Source: an uncultured Ideonella sp.
Lineage (GTDB): Bacteria > Pseudomonadota > Gammaproteobacteria > Burkholderiales > Burkholderiaceae
Length of the DNA stretch: 16,609 bases
NCBI GenBank assembly: GCA_946479475.1
Contig: CAMLGG010000103.1
Coordinates: forward strand, 1-16,609
Direction of reading: 5' to 3'
The stretch's first letter is position 1, and each line of letters begins with the position of its first letter. Below, in pieces: positions 15,356 to 16,609 of the stretch. A model generated the notes under the pieces. It searched no databases, had not been told where the DNA came from, and saw nothing but the letters and a program-made list of their open reading frames with translations. The translations under genes were made by a program, and so were the position numbers.

Positions 15356-15628
15356 CGGGTGGTGGGGCAGGGCAGCAGCGGGACTGATTGTCCGACGGTC
15401 CCCCCGCTGCCGCCCGCGGAAATCGCCGCGAACGGTGCGGCCGTGCCTTGACGAACATCAGGAACCGGGGGGCGTCAAGCGAGCCTCGCCGGTACCAGCG
15501 CCCGGCGCGGGGTCTTGCCCGCAGCCGCAGCGCCGGGTTGCACACTTGGCTGGACGATCGTTGGAGCACCATTCGACAACAGGGAGAGGTGAGAGGCAGG
15601 CCGACACGGCGCCCGCCTTCGCCAGACG
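15356..15628. promoter_or_regulatory. Divergent intergenic region with dyads (cyclase/kinase)
   Basis: These 273 bp separate the TPR cyclase from the kinase. Two structures stand out: a long hairpin with GCAGCGGG (15375-15382) and CCCGCTGC (15403-15410), in the probable cyclase 5' leader; and CTTGACG (15447-15453) with CGTCAAG (15473-15479), a perfect 7-bp inverted repeat that puts TTGACG, a -35-like hexamer, on each strand. Good -10 hexamers at 17 bp are not evident, so no promoter is assigned. Confidence 0.4.
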
Positions 15629-16609
15629 GTGAGAGAAGCAAGCGTAGAAGCGCCCTTCGTTGCCACCCAGGCGGTGACGCCGCAAGCCAGGCGGCGCGCA
15701 CTCGGCGTGCTCGTGCTTTCGGTCCTGGTCTTCGCGGTGCTGCTGTCGTGGGCCAAGGTGCCCCTGGCCCCCCTGCCGGCGTTCGTGCCCGCCTACGAGG
15801 CCGCACTGGTCATCTCGGACCTGGCCACCGCGGCGCTGCTGTTCGGCCAGTACCGCATCCTGGGCCGCAGCGCGCTGGGCCTGCTCGCCGCCGGGTACCT
15901 GTTCACCGCGTTGATGGCGCTGGTGCATGCGTTGACCTTCCCCGGGCTCGTGGCCCCGGCGGGCTGGCTGGGCGCGGGGCCGCAGACGACGGCGTGGCTG
16001 TACATGTTCTGGCACCTCGGCTTTCCGCTGGCGGTGCTCGGCTACGTGGCCCTGGGCGAGCGGCGCAGCGCCTTGCCGGCCTGGCCGATGGTCATCGCCG
16101 TGGCGGCCCTCGTGGCGCTGCTCGGACTGATGGCCACCGCGGGCCAGGACTGGTTGCCGGCGATCATGGCCGAGCACCACTACACCCCGCTGATGAAGGT
16201 CGTGGTCGGCACCGTGTGGTGCACCTGCCTGGCCACCCTGTTGCTGCTGATACGCCGGCGCGAGCGCAGCGTCCTGGACCAGTGGCTGGTCGTCGTGATG
16301 GCCGCGTGGGTGGCCGACGTGGCCTTGTCGGCGGTCTTCAACGCGGGCCGCTTCGACCTGGGCTTCTATGCCGGCCGGCTGTACGGCCTGCTGGCCGCCA
16401 CCTACGTGCTGGTCGAGATGCTGGCCGAGCACACGCGGCTGTACGGCCGCCTGGCCCAGCTGCACCACGCCGCCGTCGACCAGGCCGCGGCGCTGGCCGA
16501 GGCGCGCGACCAGGCACAGGCGGCCGACCAGGCCAAGGGGCGCTTCCTGGCCAGCATGAGCCACGAGATCCGCACGCCGATGAACGCCATCATCGGCCTG
16601 ACGCACCTG
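15629..16609 (+). CDS. MASE4-type membrane sensor histidine kinase (3' truncated)
   Basis: The first 327 residues of a sensor kinase that runs off the window. The N-terminal part is a MASE4-like membrane sensor: helix 1 at about 24-42, then [64 protein letters not shown] and further helices up to about 265. A coiled coil (275-303) leads into the HisKA domain with [19 protein letters not shown], phosphoacceptor His312. This form of the H-box ([11 protein letters not shown]) is usual in hybrid kinases with receiver domains, so a REC or Hpt domain may follow. The start is a GTG at 15629, the first start after an in-frame stop at 15590; no strong ribosome site is seen, and a GTG at 15674 is an alternative. 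Confidence 0.88.
   Translation, partial: MREASVEAPFVATQAVTPQARRRALGVLVLSVLVFAVLLSWAKVPLAPLPAFVPAYEAALVISDLATAALLFGQYRILGRSALGLLAAGYLFTALMALVHALTFPGLVAPAGWLGAGPQTTAWLYMFWHLGFPLAVLGYVALGERRSALPAWPMVIAVAALVALLGLMATAGQDWLPAIMAEHHYTPLMKVVVGTVWCTCLATLLLLIRRRERSVLDQWLVVVMAAWVADVALSAVFNAGRFDLGFYAGRLYGLLAATYVLVEMLAEHTRLYGRLAQLHHAAVDQAAALAEARDQAQAADQAKGRFLASMSHEIRTPMNAIIGLTHL

Overview
The window is high-GC (very roughly two-thirds G+C) chromosomal DNA from what looks like a betaproteobacterium of the Burkholderiales, probably the Rubrivivax/Roseateles/Leptothrix/Comamonadaceae side. I base this on the protein flavours (Urt urea transporter, PP_4765-type flavoprotein, GTT1-like glutathione transferase, MASE4 kinase), the codon usage, and an intergenic C/G-tract hairpin element of a kind I recall from those genomes. 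I cannot confirm the genus. I see no rRNA, tRNA, CRISPR array, transposase or phage gene.

Layout. (1) 2-1333, plus strand: the end of a urea ABC transporter operon, with urtD (5' truncated) and urtE abutting. (2) 1365-4348, minus strand: a secreted subtilisin-like protease with an inserted PA domain, and upstream of it a PAS-GGDEF diguanylate cyclase. (3) 4468-7992, plus strand: a probable transcription unit of a flavoprotein, a second diguanylate cyclase with two PAS-like domains exactly 160 residues apart, and a glutathione transferase whose ribosome binding site comes from a REP-like hairpin element. (4) 7992-11888: a large TonB-dependent receptor (minus strand, with a strong UUCG-loop terminator) divergent from a GntR/UTRA regulator. 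The region between them carries phased TGGTA repeats facing both genes. (5) 12011-12690: a small DUF2231 membrane protein, then a convergent 48-residue one-helix protein. (6) 12798-15355: a LysR regulator, divergent from the small protein across a matched pair of inverted 10-mers, and tail-to-tail overlapping a TPR-GGEEF diguanylate cyclase. (7) 15629 to the end, plus strand: the first 327 residues of a MASE4-type membrane histidine kinase.

How it fits together. Three diguanylate cyclases with three different sensory modules (PAS, tandem PAS-like, TPR) and one membrane histidine kinase lie within about 13.5 kb, so the region is rich in c-di-GMP and phosphorelay input genes. The receptor/GntR pair looks like a self-contained nutrient-uptake regulon; the TGGT-type half-sites weakly suggest an amino-sugar regulator, but no catabolic genes are present to support that. 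No single novel multi-gene defence or biosynthetic system is evident. The most interesting signals are the regulatory DNA architectures in the two divergent promoter regions, the exact tandem PAS duplication, and the REP-like element that doubles as a ribosome binding site.
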